Below, piece after piece: positions 33,823 to 42,075 of a stretch of 64,000 nt of DNA. How positions within the stretch are numbered: position 1 is the first letter of the stretch; every line of letters begins with the position of its first letter. Location: positions 1 through 64,000 of the forward strand of contig URBQ01000004.1 of the NCBI GenBank assembly GCA_900546115.1, given 5' to 3'. The stretch comes from an uncultured Collinsella sp. GTDB taxonomy: Bacteria > Actinomycetota > Coriobacteriia > Coriobacteriales > Coriobacteriaceae. Under the pieces are notes generated by a model. The model saw nothing but the letters and a program-made list of their open reading frames with translations. It was not told where the DNA came from and did no database searches. A program made the translations under genes and the position numbers.

Positions 33823-34704
33823 TTACTGGTCAGTCGGCTTTGCGACGCCGGACTCATCGGACCAGAGCTCGACGCCCTTGTTCTTGAGGTAGTTGTCGGC
33901 AAAGGCGCGGCGGCCGCCGGGCTTGGCGGTGAGGTCGCCCATCATGTTGGAGAAGCCGCCGTCGACCTTGATGGCGTCGCCGGTGGTAAAGTCCGAGCGC
34001 TTGGACGCCAGGAACATGACGGCGTTGGCGATATCGCTGACCTCGCCGATGCGGCGCGTGGCGATGAGGCGGCTGCGGCTCTTCTCGACCTCGGGATCGG
34101 CGTAAAAGCTTGCCGACATGGGTGTCTTGACAAAGCAGGGCTCGACGCAGTTGGAGCGGACGCCGTAGGGGCCCCACTCGGCGGCGAGCATCTTGGACAT
34201 CATGTTGACGCCCGCCTTGGTGGAGCTGTACACGCCCGAGAACGTCTCGGGGGAGTGGCTGGCAACGGTCGAGATGTGCACCAGGCGGCCCTGGCCGGCC
34301 TTGATCATCTCGCGACCAAAGCGCTGCGAGGTGATGAAGTAGCCGGTGAGGTTGACGTTGAGCACCTGCTCCCAGTCGCTTAGCGGCAGGTCCTCCATGG
34401 CGGCGAAGCGCAGGATGCCGGCGGTGTTGACGAGAACGTCGACGCGGCCGAAGTTGGCGATGGTGGCGTCGACGGCAGCCTGAACCTCGGCCTCGTCGGT
34501 GGCGTTCATCTTGTAGCCCTCGGCGTGGATACCAAACTCGGCGGCGAGGTCGGCGGCTGCTGCCTTGACCTTCTCCTCGTCTAGGTCGAGCAAGACGACG
34601 TTGGCGCCGTTGCGGGCGAACTCGCGGCAAATCTCGACGCCCATACCGCCGAGCGCGCCGGTCACGGCGCAGACATCGCCCTCGAGCTTAAGCCAATTGC
34701 TCAT
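33823..34704 (-). CDS. Short-chain dehydrogenase/reductase
   Basis: 293 residues. The cofactor loop is VTGALGGMGVEI; Asp in LLDLDEEK favours NAD; VLVNTAGIL and the catalytic Ser-Tyr-Lys (HISTVASHS ... YSSTK) are present; GDAIKVDGGFSNMMGD ends the core. A ~30-residue tail goes beyond the usual 250. Classical SDR of the sugar/polyol dehydrogenase kind. First gene of the operon with the OFA carrier and Gfo/Idh enzyme, divergent from a LysR regulator that probably controls it. Confidence 0.85.
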   Translation of the reverse strand: MSNWLKLEGDVCAVTGALGGMGVEICREFARNGANVVLLDLDEEKVKAAAADLAAEFGIHAEGYKMNATDEAEVQAAVDATIANFGRVDVLVNTAGILRFAAMEDLPLSDWEQVLNVNLTGYFITSQRFGREMIKAGQGRLVHISTVASHSPETFSGVYSSTKAGVNMMSKMLAAEWGPYGVRSNCVEPCFVKTPMSASFYADPEVEKSRSRLIATRRIGEVSDIANAVMFLASKRSDFTTGDAIKVDGGFSNMMGDLTAKPGGRRAFADNYLKNKGVELWSDESGVAKPTDQ

Positions 34705-34937
34705 AGGAACTTCCCTTCTTGTGCCTCCCGGTGGGTCGCTCCCATTAATCGACCCACGTGGTTTTCGCTGGTTATCGTATGCTTTGCATTTGCGCAGGTG
34801 AATTGCATATTTGTTAGAATGGCGTTAACCATAGGTTTACACTGTGCGATGCAGTTTATTCTCAATTGAGCGCATGACCTGCGAAAACAACCTCCTGTGG
34901 CACCATGTGGCCACGGGCGCGAAAACGGGAGATTGAC
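34705..34937. promoter_or_regulatory. Divergent promoter region, SDR operon and lysR
   Basis: An AT-richer 233 bp gap. ATTGCATATTTGTTAGAAT (34802-34820) is a candidate LysR-type site with inverted ends, and TTTACA at 34836 may be a -35 for the regulator. Both are tentative. Confidence 0.35.
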
Positions 34938-35816
34938 GTGTACGATCGACGACTTGAGGCCATATCGGCCGCCGCGGAGCTGGGAAGCTTCTCGCGCGCG
35001 GCGGCAAAACTACGTGTGTCGACCCCGGCTCTCGTCAAACAGGTGTCGGGGTTCGAGGCCGAGTTTGGCATCACGTTGTTCGAGCGCTCGCATTCGGGCG
35101 TTAAGGTGACGCCGGCGGGTGCGCTGCTGGTAGACGATGCGCGCTCGATCATGCGTCAGTCCGAGGATGCGTTGCGCCGTGCCCGACGCGCAGCGGGCGA
35201 TGGCGGCGCCGTGCGTCTGGGCGTGTCGATGATGTGCCCGGGGCGCCAAACGCTGTCGATGTGGCCGAGTGTGCACGAGCTGGAGCCGTCGCTGCGCTTT
35301 GAGATTGTGCCGGTGAGTGACCTCTACGATGAGCGCGAGACCGTCATGCGCAGTCTTGGTCGCGAAGTGGATGTAGTGCAGTCGAGTTTTTCGACCCCGC
35401 GCTGGGGCGACGCCTGCCAAAAGCTCCTTATCGTCAACGTACCGTTTTATATTGATGTGCCGCGCACGAGCCCGCTTGCGCGCAAGACGCGCATCACGGT
35501 TGCCGACCTGGAGGGCATGCGCCTGCGCGTGCTCCGTCACGGCAACGACGCTATGGACAGCCTGCGCATCGACCTGTTGGCCGACGGCGGCGTGGACGTG
35601 ATCGACGTGGATAGCTTCGACTTTGCGCTCTTTAACGAGGCGGAGGAAAAGGGCGATGCGGTGCTCACCTGCGGAGCGTGGTCGGGCGCGCACCCGGCCT
35701 TTGTGGGCGTACCGTTTCTATGCGGTCGCGAGGTGCCGGTCTTCTTGCACTACCCGCTCGAGCCCACCCTCCAAGTACAAAAATTCGTCAACGCCATGCC
35801 CCAACTCCTCAACTAG
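34938..35816 (+). CDS. LysR-family transcriptional regulator
   Basis: 292 residues. An N-terminal winged helix (EAISAAAELGSFSRAAAKLRVS, TPALVKQVSGFEAEFGITLFER) is followed by a linker helix and an effector domain (~95-292) of the periplasmic-binding fold. The GTG at 34938 has GGGAG seven bases upstream; upstream ATG/TTG codons in frame lack a site. Divergent from the SDR-OFA-Gfo/Idh operon, its likely target. The effector is unknown. Confidence 0.85.
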   Translation: MYDRRLEAISAAAELGSFSRAAAKLRVSTPALVKQVSGFEAEFGITLFERSHSGVKVTPAGALLVDDARSIMRQSEDALRRARRAAGDGGAVRLGVSMMCPGRQTLSMWPSVHELEPSLRFEIVPVSDLYDERETVMRSLGREVDVVQSSFSTPRWGDACQKLLIVNVPFYIDVPRTSPLARKTRITVADLEGMRLRVLRHGNDAMDSLRIDLLADGGVDVIDVDSFDFALFNEAEEKGDAVLTCGAWSGAHPAFVGVPFLCGREVPVFLHYPLEPTLQVQKFVNAMPQLLN

Positions 35817-35832
35817 CTCATTTGGCGCGGGT

Positions 35833-35922
35833 AGTCTTTTTGGGACGGGGCTTTTTTAGCTACTTTTGCCGCCCTGCCTGCGCACCCTCAAAGTAGTCAA
35901 AAAGCCCCGTCCCAAAAAGACT
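35833..35922. terminator. Long inverted repeat, two-way terminator
   Basis: A perfect 24 bp stem (35833-35856 with 35899-35922) continues into an inner imperfect stem (TAGCTACTTT / AAAGTAGTC). It carries T runs on both strands and lies between the converging lysR and ABC genes. Confidence 0.75.
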
Positions 35923-35930
35923 AACAAAAC

Positions 35931-35958
35931 GAGGCCCTGGCCAAACGGCCAGGGCCTC
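35931..35958. terminator. Perfect 12 bp hairpin
   Basis: GAGGCCCTGGCC-AAAC-GGCCAGGGCCTC. No long T run; probably part of the termination region. Confidence 0.6.
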
Positions 35959-36001
35959 ACTAACCTTTATTCCGTTTTAAACAACGGGCTGATTGCGCGC
36001 A

Positions 36002-36107
36002 GGAGGGTGCCCCGGAGCGGCGGGGTATTTCCTCCGCGCGCAGTTTCGCAGTGCAGCGAGAATGTTTGAGCACGGAGGAATTACCCCGACGCCCCGGGGC
36101 ACCCTCC
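36002..36107. repeat. 106 bp nested inverted repeat
   Basis: Outer arms GGAGGGTGCCCCGG / CCGGGGCACCCTCC (36002-36015, 36094-36107) are perfect. Inner arms of 15 bp (36022-36036, 36073-36087) have one mismatch. It begins 14 bp beyond the stop of the ABC gene and has no T run. A structured RNA or repeat element. Confidence 0.65.
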
Positions 36108-36121
36108 GTCAGTAACCGTTC

Positions 36122-38041
36122 CTACTCCAGCTCAAATGCACCCGTGTACAGCTGGTAGTAATACCCGCGCTTGGCGATCAGCTCGTCGTGGTTGCCGCGC
36201 TCGATGATGCGGCCGTGATCCAGACAGATGATCGCGTCGGAGTTGCGCACGGTGGACAGGCGGTGCGCGATGACAAACGTCGTGCGGCCCTCCATGAGCT
36301 TATCCATGCCCTCCTGCACGATGGCCTCGGTGCGGGTGTCGATACTCGACGTAGCCTCGTCCAGAATCATCGCCGGCGGATCGGCGACGGCGGCGCGGGC
36401 GATCGAGATCAGCTGGCGCTGGCCTTGCGACAGCTGTGCGCCGTTGCCGGTGAGCATGGTGTCGTAGCCGTCGGGCAGGCGGGTGATAAAGTCGTCTGCG
36501 CCCGCGAGCTTGGCCGCTGCGATGCACTCCTCGTCGGTGGCGTCCAGGTTGCCGTAGCGGATGTTGTCCATCACGGTGCCGGTGAACAGGTTCACGTCCT
36601 GCAGCACGACGCCCAGGCTTCGGCGCAGGTCGGCCTTGCGGATCTTGTTGACGTTGATGCCGTCGTAGCGGATCTTGCCGTCGGCAATGTCGTAGAAGCG
36701 GTTGATGAGGTTGGTGATGGTCGTCTTACCGGCACCGGTGGCGCCGACAAACGCGACCTTCTGGCCCGGCTTGGCAAACACGGACACGCCGTGCAGCACC
36801 TCGTGGTCGGGCGTGTAACCAAAGTCGACGTTATCCATGACCAGGTCGCCGCGCAGCGGTACGTACTCGATCTCGCCGGTTGCGCGGTGCGGATGCTTCC
36901 ATGCCCACATGCCGGTGTGGTGGTCGGCCTCCTCGAGCTCCCAGGTTTCGGGGTTCACCTGCGCGTTGACGAGTGTCACGTAGCCTTCGTCGGCCTCGGG
37001 CTCCTCGTCGATGAGCTCAAAGATGCGGTCGGCGCCGGCGAGGCCCATGACCACGGCGTTGATCTGCTGTGAGATCTGGCCGATCTGTCCGCAGAACTGC
37101 TTGGTCATGTTGAGGAACGGCACCACGACGGCGATGGACAGCGCCATGCCCGAGATGCTCAGGTTGGGCACGCCCAGCGCCAGGGAAATGCCGCCCGCCA
37201 GTGCGACCAGCACGTAGAGCAGGTTGCCCAGGTTCATAAGGATGGGCATGAGGATGTTGGCGTACATGTTGGCCTTCTGGGAGACCTCGAAGAGCTTTTC
37301 GTTGCGCTCGTCAAAATCGGCCTCGGCGGCAGACTCGTGGCAGAACGCCTTGACGACCTTCTGGCCGTTCATGACTTCCTCGATATGGCCCTCGACCACG
37401 CCGAGCTCGGTCTGCTGTGCAATGAAGAAGCGCGCGGAGTTGGAGCCGAGCAGCTTGGTCATAAAGGTCATAAAGGCGACGCCGGCGATGATGACCAGGC
37501 ACATCCACACGCTGTAGTACAGCATGATAAAGAACACCGTGACGATGATGATGATCGTCATGAGCAGGTTGGGCAGCGACTGGCTGATCATCTGACGTAG
37601 CGTGTCGATGTCGTTGGTGTAGTGGCTCATGATATCGCCGCGCTGGTGCGTGTCGAAGTAGCGGATCGGCAGGTCCTGCATGCGGTTGAACATCATCTCG
37701 CGCAGCTTCTCCAGCGAGCCCTGCGTGACGATAGCCATGGCGCGGTTCCAGAAGAGCGAGGACAGGACACCGACGCCGTAGATGCAGGCGAGGGTGGTCA
37801 CGAGCTGCAGAATCTTGGGCTGTGCGGCTTCCCAATCGCCCGACTGCCACGATTCGCTAATAATCTGCAGGGCGCTCTGCAGGAAGGTCGCGCCGATGGA
37901 GTTGATGATGGCGCAGAGCACCACGCCGGCGACGACAAGGGGCAAAAGCACGGGATAGAAGCCAAAGAGCGTCTTGATGAGGCGCGACATGGTGCCGCCC
38001 TTGCGGTTGAGCGCGCGCTCGGCGGTCGTTGCCTTACTCAT
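36122..38041 (-). CDS. ABC exporter half-transporter, catalytic subunit (second pair)
   Basis: 639 residues: membrane domain (~20-330), an insert of about 40 residues rich in Asp/Glu and His before the ATPase, then Walker A GATGAGKTT, signature LSQGQRQ, Walker B MILDEATSSID and H-loop AHRLST. The catalytic Glu and His are present, so this is the active half of a heterodimer. AAGGAGGCGAGGCAC precedes the ATG; the start overlaps the end of the partner gene by 8 bp. Last gene of a MarR-ABC-ABC operon, a common layout for exporters controlled by their substrates. Confidence 0.9.
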   Translation of the reverse strand: MSKATTAERALNRKGGTMSRLIKTLFGFYPVLLPLVVAGVVLCAIINSIGATFLQSALQIISESWQSGDWEAAQPKILQLVTTLACIYGVGVLSSLFWNRAMAIVTQGSLEKLREMMFNRMQDLPIRYFDTHQRGDIMSHYTNDIDTLRQMISQSLPNLLMTIIIIVTVFFIMLYYSVWMCLVIIAGVAFMTFMTKLLGSNSARFFIAQQTELGVVEGHIEEVMNGQKVVKAFCHESAAEADFDERNEKLFEVSQKANMYANILMPILMNLGNLLYVLVALAGGISLALGVPNLSISGMALSIAVVVPFLNMTKQFCGQIGQISQQINAVVMGLAGADRIFELIDEEPEADEGYVTLVNAQVNPETWELEEADHHTGMWAWKHPHRATGEIEYVPLRGDLVMDNVDFGYTPDHEVLHGVSVFAKPGQKVAFVGATGAGKTTITNLINRFYDIADGKIRYDGINVNKIRKADLRRSLGVVLQDVNLFTGTVMDNIRYGNLDATDEECIAAAKLAGADDFITRLPDGYDTMLTGNGAQLSQGQRQLISIARAAVADPPAMILDEATSSIDTRTEAIVQEGMDKLMEGRTTFVIAHRLSTVRNSDAIICLDHGRIIERGNHDELIAKRGYYYQLYTGAFELE

Positions 38042-39848
38042 GTGCCTCGCCTCCTTCCTGAGTTTGAGCTTGCGTTGCGGATGCCTCGGTGTCGGCCTCG
38101 ATGGCCCCTTCGCCCTCGGCGCTCATCTTGTTTTGCGAGGTAAAGGTCTCGCGGTAGATCTCGCTTGTCTTAAGCAGCTCGTCATGGTTGCCGATCTGCG
38201 CGATGCGGCCGCCCTCCATGACGATGATGCGGTCTGCGTCCTGCACGGAGCTGATGCGCTGGGCGATGATGAGCTTGGTCGTGTTGGGCAGATAGCTTGC
38301 CAGCCCTGCGCGGATCTTGGCGTCGGTCTTGGTGTCGACGGCGCTGGTGGAGTCGTCCAGGATCAAGATCTTGGGGCGACGCAGCAGGGCGCGTGCAATG
38401 CACAGGCGCTGCTTCTGACCGCCCGAAACATTAGAGCCGCCCTGTTCGATCCAGGTGTCGTAGCCCTTGGGGAAACCGTCGACAAACTCGTCGGCGCAGG
38501 CCAGATGCGCTGCCTCGCGGACTTCCTCGTCGGTGGCGTTCGGGTCGCCCCAACGCAGGTTCTCGGCGACGGTGCCGCTAAACAGCACGTTTTTCTGCAG
38601 CACCATGGCGACCTGGTGACGCAGCGCGTCCAGGTCGTAGTCGCGCACGTCCACGCCGCCCACGCGCACAGCGCCTTCGGTGGTGTCGTACAGGCGGGCG
38701 ATGAGGTTAACGAGCGTGGACTTGGCCGAGCCGGTGCCGCCGATGATGCCGATGGTCTCGCCGCTCGTAATGTGCAGGTCGATATCGTCGAGCGCCTGGC
38801 GCTTCGCATGCTTGGAATACTTAAAGCTCACGTGGTCAAAGTCGATGGAACCGTCGGCAACCTCGAGCACGGGCTCGGCGGGATCGGCGATCGTGGGCTC
38901 GGCGGCCAGCACCTCGGCAATGCGGTGTGCCGATTCGTCGGCCATGGTCACCATGACAAAGATCATCGACAGCTGCATCAGGCTCATGAGAATCTGGAAA
39001 CCATAGGTAAAGGTCGAGGAGAGCTGGCCCACGTCGAACAGCGTGCCCTGGCTCGTGATGATGAGCTTGGAGCCCAGGTAGATGATGACGACAAACGCGC
39101 CGTTGACGCAGATGTTCATCATGGGGTTGTTAAAGGCGAGCAGCTTCTCGGCGCGGGTGAAGTCCATCTGGACGTCGCGCGCGGCGGTCGCGAACTTCTC
39201 CTTCTCAAAGTCTTCGCGCACATAGCTCTTGACCACGCGCATGCCGGTGACGTTTTCCTCGACGGACTCGTTAAGGGCATCGTACTTGTGGAACACGCGC
39301 GAGAAGATGGGGCGCACCTTAAAGATGATAAAGAACAGTCCAAAGCCCAGCAGCGGAATGATGACCAGGTAGACCATGGCGACGCTGCCGCCCATGATAA
39401 ATGCCATGGTAAAGGCGAAGATCAAGACCAGCGGCGCGCGCACGGCGATACGGATGATCATCATAAAGGCCTGCTGAACGTTGTTGATGTCGGTGGTCAG
39501 ACGCGTGACGAGTGAGGAACTCGAGAACTCATCGATGTTGGCAAAGCTGAACGTCTGGATCTTGTAGAACAGGTCGTGACGCAGGTTCTTGGCGAACCCG
39601 CAGCTCGCATGGCTGCAGGTGACGCCGGCCGCGGCGCCAAAAGCAAGCGACGTCAGCGCGATGAGCACCAAAAAGCCTGCGGTGGGAAGCATCTCGGCTA
39701 CGGTGGCGCCGTCTTTGATAGCGTCGATCAGGTTGGCGGTGATGAATGGAATCAGCATCTCGCAGAGCACCTCGCCAAGCACGAGCAACGGCGTGGCAAC
39801 GGTGACTTTCATATAGTCGCGGATGCTGCCCATGAGGGTTTTAATCAT
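38034..39848 (-). CDS. ABC exporter half-transporter, degenerate-site subunit (second pair)
   Basis: 604 residues: six-helix membrane domain and ATPase with Walker A GGTGSAKST (Ala where Gly is usual), signature VSGGQKQR, Walker B ILDDSTSAVD (Asp for catalytic Glu) and H-loop IAQRISS (Gln for His). This mirrors the 1.3 kb gene, so it is the non-catalytic half of the heterodimer completed by the overlapping downstream gene. A Glu/Ala/Gln-rich tail of ~30 residues ends it. The start overlaps the end of the MarR gene by 8 bp, with GGGAGGA upstream. Confidence 0.9.
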   Translation of the reverse strand: MIKTLMGSIRDYMKVTVATPLLVLGEVLCEMLIPFITANLIDAIKDGATVAEMLPTAGFLVLIALTSLAFGAAAGVTCSHASCGFAKNLRHDLFYKIQTFSFANIDEFSSSSLVTRLTTDINNVQQAFMMIIRIAVRAPLVLIFAFTMAFIMGGSVAMVYLVIIPLLGFGLFFIIFKVRPIFSRVFHKYDALNESVEENVTGMRVVKSYVREDFEKEKFATAARDVQMDFTRAEKLLAFNNPMMNICVNGAFVVIIYLGSKLIITSQGTLFDVGQLSSTFTYGFQILMSLMQLSMIFVMVTMADESAHRIAEVLAAEPTIADPAEPVLEVADGSIDFDHVSFKYSKHAKRQALDDIDLHITSGETIGIIGGTGSAKSTLVNLIARLYDTTEGAVRVGGVDVRDYDLDALRHQVAMVLQKNVLFSGTVAENLRWGDPNATDEEVREAAHLACADEFVDGFPKGYDTWIEQGGSNVSGGQKQRLCIARALLRRPKILILDDSTSAVDTKTDAKIRAGLASYLPNTTKLIIAQRISSVQDADRIIVMEGGRIAQIGNHDELLKTSEIYRETFTSQNKMSAEGEGAIEADTEASATQAQTQEGGEAHE

Positions 39849-40344
39849 CCAGTTCCTCCCAGGTTACACGGATTTTCTCGAGCATTTCGGCGAGCTGCTC
39901 GCGCTCGTCGTGGGTGAGGGCACTAAAGGCCTGCTCTCTAAAGCGAATGCGGGCCGCCTGGTCGATGCGGGCGTTTTCCCGGCCGGTTTCGGTCAGGCGA
40001 ATGGTGAGTTGCCGTCGATCCTTGGGGTTACGGCTGCGCTCGATGAGGCCGTTGAGCTCGAGCTTGGACAGGATCTCGGAAAGCGATCCCGGCTTGAGGT
40101 CAAAGTGCATGCCGAGCTCCTGCTGCGACATCTCGCCGCCGGGTTGCTTGGCCAGCAGGCAGATGATGGGCGCCTTGCCGGACACGCCTCCGCCATGAAA
40201 GTGCATGTAATGGCCGCAAAAGCCCAGGCCATTGAGGATGCGCTTGGCAAGCTTATCCTGCTCGCTCATCGCGGGCGGCTGGTCTGCCGGCTGCGAGGGG
40301 TCGCCGCCGGGTTCGTGCGGATAGACGAGTGGTTCAACACACAT
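39841..40344 (-). CDS. MarR-family transcriptional regulator
   Basis: 167 residues. The winged helix spans ~55-130, with KAPIICLLAKQPGGEMSQQELG (helices 1-2), the recognition helix in PGSLSEILSKLELNGLIERS, and the wing RNPKDRRQLTIRLTETG. A Pro-rich N-terminal stretch of ~25 residues may not be translated: an alternative ATG lies at 40269, but the first ATG (40344) has AAAGGAG twelve bases upstream. First gene of the exporter operon. Three direct repeats and an inverted copy just upstream (40367-40443) are its likely binding sites, so it probably represses itself and the exporter. Confidence 0.85.
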   Translation of the reverse strand: MCVEPLVYPHEPGGDPSQPADQPPAMSEQDKLAKRILNGLGFCGHYMHFHGGGVSGKAPIICLLAKQPGGEMSQQELGMHFDLKPGSLSEILSKLELNGLIERSRNPKDRRQLTIRLTETGRENARIDQAARIRFREQAFSALTHDEREQLAEMLEKIRVTWEELDD

Positions 40345-40365
40345 GTCGCTGCATTGCTCCTTTCT

Positions 40366-40443
40366 TTAGTTAGGTAGAGGGATTGTTTTGTACCTAAGTG
40401 ATTCTAGAGGTACCTAACTGATTGTCAAGGTACCGAATTGATT
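40366..40443. promoter_or_regulatory. Probable MarR operator: three direct repeats with 20 bp period
   Basis: GTACCTAAGTGATT (40390), GTACCTAACTGATT (40410) and GTACCGAATTGATT (40430) start exactly 20 bp apart. An inverted copy, TTAGTTAGGTA, lies at 40366-40376 next to the marR gene. Two helical turns apart, these would place dimers on one face of the DNA. Confidence 0.65.
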
Positions 40444-40648
40444 TTGATTGGTGCAAGGGTGGCAGGCTACTTTGCACCATGTGCAAAGCCTTCTAAGGCC
40501 AAGTTTCTGCAATAAGAAGCATCAGAAAAATTCTAAGAACAAAATAGCGCCCAAACTTGGTCTTACATCCGAAGGGAAGACTTAGATTGCGCTGCGCTAC
40601 ACTAAGTCGCACTATGGCGCCGCCGCGCCCGACCCAAGGGGGACACTC
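40444..40648. other. Gap upstream of pdxY-like gene
   Basis: Holds a degenerate REP-like palindrome (GGTGCAAGGG...CTACTTTGCACC, near 40450-40475) and, before the next gene, the promoter region of the kinase. No clear -35/-10 pair was found. Confidence 0.4.
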
Positions 40649-41473
40649 ATGAAGAACACTCAGCTGCTGCTGATTAACGATATGTGCGGCTACGGCAAGG
40701 TCGCGCTTTCCGCCATGCTGCCGGTGCTGTCGCACATGGGCTACCGTATCCATAACTTGCCGACGGCACTTGTGTCCGATACGCTCAACTATCCCAAGTT
40801 CTACATCCACGACACCACGGAGTACGTGCGTCAGAGTCTTGCCATCTGGGAAGAGCTCGGCTTTGAGTTCGACGCCATCTCGACCGGCTTTATCGTGACT
40901 GAGGAAGAGACGCGCATCATCTCGGACTTTTGCCACCGCCGCGCGCAAAAGGGCACCAAGGTGTTCGTCGACCCCATCATGGGCGACAACGGCAAGCTCT
41001 ATGCCGGTGTGCCCGAGTCCACGATTGGCCTTATGCGCAGCCTGGTCGAATGCGCCGACTATGCGGTGCCCAACTATACCGAGGCATGCCTACTCACCGA
41101 TACGCCTATCGTCGAAGAGATTACGGCTGATGAGGCTCATGCACTCGTAGACGCCATGCTCGCGCTGGGCACCAGGTCGGTGGTCATTACGAGCGCCAAG
41201 GTGGACGGCAAGAACGCCGTGGTGGGCTATGACCATGTGGCGGGCGAGTATTTCACGATCCCCTTCGAGCTGATCCCGGTGTATTTCCCGGGTACGGGCG
41301 ATACGTTCTCGGCCGTGCTTATGGGTCGCGTGATGAGCGGTTGGACGCTTCAGCGTGCCACGGCCGACGCTATGCGCGTGGTGGCCGAGCTCATCGAGCG
41401 CAATGCCGACCAAGAGGACAAGTCGGCCGGCCTTCCCATCGAGGCCTGCCTGGACGTGATCGACCATGAGTAA
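40649..41473 (+). CDS. pdxY: Pyridoxal/pyridoxamine kinase (PdxY-like, PfkB fold)
   Basis: 274 residues. LLLINDMCGYGKVALSAMLPVL at the start, AISTGFIVTEEE and VFVDPIMGDNGKLY in the middle and the anion-hole box PGTGDTFSAVLMG match the PdxY/PdxK branch of ribokinases. In a classical PdxY the first loop reads GHVGN; here MCGYG replaces it, as in Gram-positive pyridoxamine kinases. It phosphorylates B6 vitamers for salvage to pyridoxal phosphate. GGGGGACACTC precedes the ATG. It overlaps the next gene by 8 bp. Confidence 0.82.
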   Translation: MKNTQLLLINDMCGYGKVALSAMLPVLSHMGYRIHNLPTALVSDTLNYPKFYIHDTTEYVRQSLAIWEELGFEFDAISTGFIVTEEETRIISDFCHRRAQKGTKVFVDPIMGDNGKLYAGVPESTIGLMRSLVECADYAVPNYTEACLLTDTPIVEEITADEAHALVDAMLALGTRSVVITSAKVDGKNAVVGYDHVAGEYFTIPFELIPVYFPGTGDTFSAVLMGRVMSGWTLQRATADAMRVVAELIERNADQEDKSAGLPIEACLDVIDHE

Positions 41474-41795
41474 CGCTGGCGAGAACGGTGCCAAGCCTGC
41501 GTGCGGGGACAAGCCGCTCGGCGCGCCGCGTGGCAAGCGTCCGCGTATCCGCATTAGCTGCGTGGACCAGCTGGGAACGTGCCGCTGCCATCACGGCCAC
41601 AAGCCGGGCGATGTCTTTGACTTTGACCGAGACCGCGGCAAGATGTGCGCCATGGCCTGCCATGTGGGCTTTCCCTATATCGATATCCTGCGCTATGGCG
41701 GAATCGTGCCCGGCAACGAGCCCGGTACGGCAAAGTTCTGCTGCCCCGAGATTGATACGCTGAACGTCTGGCTTGCCGAGATCGTCGACGAGTAA
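41466..41795 (+). CDS. TIGR04076-family small Cys-rich protein
   Basis: 109 residues. After a ~28-residue variable start comes KRPRIRISCVDQLGTCRCHHGHKPGDVFDFD, then MCAMACHVGFPYIDILRYGG and FCCPEIDTLNVWLAEI. The spaced Cys/His residues suggest metal or cluster binding; this family is common in anaerobes and has no proven function. It starts within the end of the kinase gene (ATGAGTAA), so it is co-translated. Its last 17 bases are duplicated beyond the ATPase cassette at 43482-43498. Confidence 0.7.
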   Translation: MSNAGENGAKPACGDKPLGAPRGKRPRIRISCVDQLGTCRCHHGHKPGDVFDFDRDRGKMCAMACHVGFPYIDILRYGGIVPGNEPGTAKFCCPEIDTLNVWLAEIVDE

Positions 41796-42024
41796 CCGAG
41801 CGAGGATTTTCTCCCGTCGAAATATCGAGCGTGGATTATCTCCCGTTTTGGGCGCAATTTCGCACTCAAAGTGGGAGATAGTCCTCGCTCGATTTGTATG
41901 CGAGAATCCCGACCTCACTTATGCCCATGCTTAGGCGCACGCGTCGTTGTTCTGTGCGCGAGTAAGCTCAAATTTCTGCATTTCATCCAATTTCGGTACT
42001 AAAAATCTCTGCATTTCATCGATA
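41778..42024. repeat. 247 bp direct repeat, left copy, around the ATPase cassette
   Basis: Begins with the last 17 bp of the preceding gene (GAGATCGTCGACGAGTA) and ends TCTGCATTTCATCGAT. It includes a hairpin, GAGCGTGGATTATCTCCC paired to GGGAGATAGTCCTCGCTC (41829-41895). The right copy is 43482-43728, of equal length with about 20-25% base changes. Confidence 0.85.
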
Positions 42025-42052
42025 ATAGTCGATATAAATATCTGCATTTCAT
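41975..42052. promoter_or_regulatory. Three iterons with 33 bp period upstream of the ATPase
   Basis: TCTGCATTTCAT starts at 41975, 42008 and 42041, exactly 33 bp apart, ending 24 bp before the start codon. Probably binding sites for a regulator, possibly the ATPase itself. Two more, also 33 bp apart, are in the right-hand repeat (43679 and 43712). Confidence 0.65.
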
Positions 42053-42075
42053 TTATCGAGGCGATGGGAGAGCTT

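Noticed and set aside
35817..36121. tRNA or other known structured RNA
   Set aside because: The stems do not form a cloverleaf and no conserved tRNA boxes are present; they are long simple inverted repeats.
41947..42075. N-terminal extension of the ATPase through the iterons
   Set aside because: It would begin inside the 247 bp repeat with no ribosome binding site and produce a Cys/Ile repeat peptide; ATG 42076 has GGGAG and gives the normal family start.
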